Shown: in pieces, positions 61,564-64,000 of the stretch
Position numbering within the stretch: position 1 is the first letter of the stretch
How the letters are laid out: each line of letters opens with the position of its first letter
DNA from: JAWSVE01 sp033852115
Lineage (GTDB): Bacteria > Pseudomonadota > Gammaproteobacteria > Pseudomonadales > Cellvibrionaceae
Direction of reading: 5' to 3'
Assembly (NCBI GenBank): GCA_033852115.1
Contig: JAWSVE010000002.1
Span: forward strand, 682,001 to 746,000
Length of the DNA stretch: 64,000 bases
The notes under the pieces: generated by a model
The model's input: the letters and a program-made list of their open reading frames with translations, nothing else
What the model was told of the DNA's origin: nothing
Databases searched by the model: none
Program-made: the position numbers and the translations under genes

Positions 61564-62070
61564 CTATTTCGATAAGGCTGTGCGAACGAACTCTATACTC
61601 TCCTGAGGTGATGTGCCTTTCTTGCGGGCGTATATCACCTTTTTATTCTCGTCGACGACAAATAAGCCGGGTGTGCCGCGAACGTGGTAACGTTTGGCGA
61701 TCTTGTCGGCATCCAACAATAGCTTAAAGGTGTAGCCTTTGCGCTGCATGTAGGCGATGGGGTCGGCGTCTTCCCAAATATTTAAGGCATAAAAATCGAT
61801 ACTCTGGCCATCGAGCTCATTTTTTAAGGCTTGGAGCTCGGGCATGAGGGCTTCACAATATGGGCACCAGGTAGCCCAAAATAAAATAACCGCTTTACTG
61901 TCCGCGCTGTCTCGATAGAGCGATAAGCTTTCTTGTGTCGGAGTGTTTAATATCCAGTCAGGTGCGTCATCACCCTCAACTAGCGGTTTTCCGGCAAACG
62001 CTTGCGTCGTGAGTAGTAGCCAGCAGAGACTGGTTGCGATGGCTTTTAGTAGTGTAGAGGTCGCGTGCAT
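61564..62070 (-). CDS. TlpA/ResA-like thioredoxin-fold protein
   Basis: An exported thiol-disulfide protein of about 168 residues. The redox site WATWCPYCEALMPEL (C-P-Y-C) and cis-proline region GTPGLFVVD are intact. A start at 62070 (MHATSTLLKAIATSLCWLLL) gives a perfect signal peptide; the frame also has an ATG at 62133. TlpA-like proteins reduce periplasmic disulfides, for example in cytochrome c maturation, but no such genes are adjacent. It is convergent with the DUF2750 gene. Confidence 0.9.
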   Translation of the reverse strand: MHATSTLLKAIATSLCWLLLTTQAFAGKPLVEGDDAPDWILNTPTQESLSLYRDSADSKAVILFWATWCPYCEALMPELQALKNELDGQSIDFYALNIWEDADPIAYMQRKGYTFKLLLDADKIAKRYHVRGTPGLFVVDENKKVIYARKKGTSPQESIEFVRTALSK

Positions 62071-62200
62071 GTGGGGTGTAGCGATTAATTTAGTTGACGA
62101 ATAAGCTGGTTCTAAGAGTAGCACTTTCACCATTGGTTCCCAAGAGTTGCATAATCCACTGACTTTACACTGAGGGGCTTAACCAGATTGTCTGATGCAG

Positions 62201-62512
62201 TTAACTGTCTGAGCTAAAGACGGTTTGCTTGAGAATGTCGAGAACCTTTGCATTGGTATAGCGTTCTAGCGACTGGAGTGAGGGAAATGCGGGAGTGATT
62301 GGGTTAATGGCAACCTGGGGTGCGGTTCGGCTTAAAATGTACTGCTGGATATTAGGCTCTGCAAAGTTGTCGACTAGCAGCACATGAAAATCGAAATCTA
62401 AACAGAGGCGGGTGAGCTGAGGGTACTCTGCTTCGTCACGGCTTAAAAAATGTACTTGTCTCCTTAATCGTAATTCCTTGCCGGTAACGGCGGTGCCTGT
62501 GTGTTCGCTCAT
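62201..62512 (-). CDS. Hypothetical small cytoplasmic protein
   Basis: A 103-residue soluble protein from ATG 62512, preceded by AAGG. An earlier start at 62581 is open but less likely. It contains LCLDFDFHVLLVDNFAEPNIQQYIL and PAFPSLQSLERYTN but matches no family I know. It lies between pyruvate kinase and the TlpA-like gene, on the same strand as both. Confidence 0.55.
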   Translation of the reverse strand: MSEHTGTAVTGKELRLRRQVHFLSRDEAEYPQLTRLCLDFDFHVLLVDNFAEPNIQQYILSRTAPQVAINPITPAFPSLQSLERYTNAKVLDILKQTVFSSDS

Positions 62513-62604
62513 ATACTGCCTTGATTGGAACGGCGTTTGATTAAAGCACAAATCTAACACTACACTTGTGAGCTGGGTCACATTTAGGTTTTGCTGGGGA
62601 GTAA

Positions 62605-62698
62605 TGTAAGCAAGTGTTTACTTTGCCTCGGCGTCTCTTGACTCCTGCATGGGCAGTCAAACATCGAGACCCTATCGCGCTAGGCGCTTACCGAGGCA
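62605..62698. other. Structured intergenic element with a branched fold
   Basis: An outer eight-base stem (TGCCTCGG 62624-62631 with CCGAGGCA 62691-62698) encloses two inner hairpins: TTGACT...AGTCAA extended by GTCTC/GAGAC, and GCGC-TAG-GCGC. A further hairpin (GTAAGC-AAGT-GTTTAC) lies at 62605-62620. It is 19 bases after the pyruvate kinase stop and before the next gene. It lacks a T run, so it is not a standard terminator, and it does not fold as a tRNA. It could be an RNA element or a repeat; the role is unknown. Confidence 0.4.
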
Positions 62699-62716
62699 GC
62701 GTGTCGTAATTGACCC

Positions 62717-64000
62717 TTAATTGTCGTGGGCCGCGGGCTCCACGATGGCTTCGGCGACTTTGCCTAGCTGTCGCAGTTGAATCGCATCGACTCCTGCGCC
62801 ACTGATGATGTCGGAAACCACCACCACTTTATCGCCCTCTTTGTAGCCACCCCGCTCGAGTAATATCTCAAAGGCTTTATCTAAGGTCTTTTCTGGGACA
62901 CTGGAGAAATGAATGCGGAAGCAAATCGTGTTGCGGTTGAGCGCGAGCTGCCGCCGAGTACGAGAGTCGTTTGTAAATGCCAAAATAGGAGCATTGGGGC
63001 GGCTATTAGTGAGATAATTTGCCATCAAGCCGCGGCGCGTGATCACGATGATACCCACGGCATTCAGTGAATCTGCTAGTTCTGTAGCGGCCGTTGCAAT
63101 ATGCTGTTTATCGGTGTCTTTTATCAAGTTCCGTTCAAAACTCAAGCCTAGGTTCTTCTCTGCGGACTGCGCAATTTCATCTAAAAACTCTACGCACTTG
63201 ATGGGGTACTTCCCTACCGAGGTTTCGCCGGAGAGCATAATTGCATCAACGCCTTCATAGACAGCATTGGCGACGTCCGTGACTTCAGCGCGCGTAGGTA
63301 TGGGGTTTTCGATCATCGACTCCAGCAAGTGTGTTGCGACAATAACGCGCTTTCCAAGCTCGTGGCAGCGTCGAACGATGTTGCGCTGGATATTGGGCAG
63401 GTCGTGAATGTGGACTTCAACTCCTAAATCGCCTCGCGCCACCATTATGCCATCAGCTTCTCGAATAATATCTTCGATATTGCGCACGCCTTCCTGGTCT
63501 TCAATTTTGGCAATGATTTTAATCTTGTTGGCTTTTGGCCCGAGAAACTCGCGCAGCTCACGAATATCCTTTGCTTCACGAACAAAAGAAAGAGCGATGT
63601 AATCCACTTCTTGATCGATACCAAATTGAATATCTTGGCGATCTTTGTCGGTGATTGCAGGTAGGTTTACGCGGATCCCAGGCAAATTAACATGGCGTTT
63701 GCTTTTTAAAACCCCACCGTCAATCACGCGGCAACGCATTGTGCGTTCTTCTTTACTTAAGACTTCGAGGTTGATTAAGCCGTTATCGACTGTAATACGA
63801 TCACCAATATTGACGTCAGTAATTAAGTCATCGTAATTAATCGGGATCGAAGTCTCTTCAACGTTGGCGACACCGCGAGCAACGATGGATATAACATCGC
63901 CATCACTTAGGTTTAGGTCACTGCTTAGATTACCCGTGCGAATCTCCGGCCCCTGGGTGTCTAGTAAAATAGGCACAGGAGGAGAGACTTTTTTATTGAG
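62717..64000 (-). CDS. pyk: Pyruvate kinase, N-terminus cut off by window edge
   Basis: About 428 C-terminal residues are visible; the frame is still open at 64000, so the first 40-60 residues are missing. ILLDTQGPEIRT, the active-site IKIIAKIEDQEG, GIMVARGDLGVE and the ATHLLESMIENPIPTRAEV and AIMLSGETSVGKYP blocks are all standard. It makes pyruvate and ATP from phosphoenolpyruvate and ADP in glycolysis. The last segment has the usual C-terminal allosteric domain, with an extended end EAIVEPAAHDN. Confidence 0.97.
   Translation of the reverse strand, partial: LNKKVSPPVPILLDTQGPEIRTGNLSSDLNLSDGDVISIVARGVANVEETSIPINYDDLITDVNIGDRITVDNGLINLEVLSKEERTMRCRVIDGGVLKSKRHVNLPGIRVNLPAITDKDRQDIQFGIDQEVDYIALSFVREAKDIRELREFLGPKANKIKIIAKIEDQEGVRNIEDIIREADGIMVARGDLGVEVHIHDLPNIQRNIVRRCHELGKRVIVATHLLESMIENPIPTRAEVTDVANAVYEGVDAIMLSGETSVGKYPIKCVEFLDEIAQSAEKNLGLSFERNLIKDTDKQHIATAATELADSLNAVGIIVITRRGLMANYLTNSRPNAPILAFTNDSRTRRQLALNRNTICFRIHFSSVPEKTLDKAFEILLERGGYKEGDKVVVVSDIISGAGVDAIQLRQLGKVAEAIVEPAAHDN

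Noticed and set aside
62624..62698. tRNA-like 75-base element
   Set aside because: No D arm, no TTCRA loop and no T arm next to the acceptor-like stem, so it is not a tRNA.
1..64000. CRISPR arrays, insertion sequences, phage genes, rRNA or tRNA genes
   Set aside because: No regularly spaced repeats, transposase or integrase motifs, or RNA gene signatures were seen on reading both strands.

Overview
The window looks like a chromosomal segment of a free-living, aerobic gammaproteobacterium of moderate GC content, probably marine. The evidence is the gene set: an ImuA/ImuB/DnaE2 mutagenesis cassette with LexA boxes, a complete Psp system with sigma-54 control, TonB-dependent receptors, a RegB/RegA redox pair, DeaD and many small VOC/GFA proteins. 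Gene content resembles Cellvibrionales-type bacteria, but that placement is inference. No rRNA, tRNA, insertion sequence, prophage or CRISPR array was seen.

Layout. 1-7.8 kb: GFA protein (cut by the window edge), secreted protein, TetR regulator, a YfiR/YfiN-like c-di-GMP signalling pair, glutaredoxin, DegV, and an odd DUF805-pilin fusion. 8.1-17.3 kb: SOS mutagenesis genes (dnaE2, imuB, imuA) with two LexA boxes, interrupted by a CHASE histidine kinase and a Baeyer-Villiger-type monooxygenase. 17.3-20 kb: small enzymes (phosphatase-like, DUF6152, VOC, GFA, GNAT) closed by a bidirectional terminator. 20-25.4 kb: fatty acid hydroxylase, MoxR ATPase, and a GspE/PilB ATPase fused to a protein-isoaspartate-methyltransferase-like domain. 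25.7-34.4 kb: RND efflux pair, globin, VOC protein, DeaD helicase, MFS transporter. 34.4-38.8 kb: Psp envelope-stress locus, including two small membrane proteins that are easy to overlook, and divergent pspF. 38.8-43.6 kb: a TonB receptor (possibly for copper) behind a RegA-like box, followed by RegB/RegA and a CpxP/Spy-like protein. 43.8-46.2 kb: a second TonB receptor.

46.3-61.1 kb is the highlight: a guanidine-assimilation locus. It has a sigma-54 promoter, an ABC importer, a creatininase-family protein, a type III glutamine-synthetase-like enzyme, a membrane di-iron desaturase-like protein, a TIM-barrel protein, a NikR-fold regulator, the two DUF1989 proteins (carboxyguanidine deiminase type), a biotin carboxylase of the urea/guanidine type and allophanate hydrolase. 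Two tandem-hairpin elements with ACGR/ACGU tetraloops match the guanidine-II (mini-ykkC) riboswitch; one precedes the desaturase-like gene and one precedes the carboxylase. A NikR-type palindrome (GTATTA-N16-TAATAC) sits over the expected sigma-54 start of the transporter operon. The NikR-like protein encoded in the cluster has lost all four nickel ligands. Together this suggests import of guanidine or an alkylguanidine, its breakdown to ammonia and CO2, and control by nitrogen status, a non-nickel NikR-type regulator and guanidine riboswitches. The desaturase-like, TIM-barrel, creatininase and GS-like proteins are the least explained parts.

61.1-64 kb: DUF2750 protein, TlpA-like thioredoxin, a small unknown protein, a compact structured intergenic element, and pyruvate kinase running off the window end.
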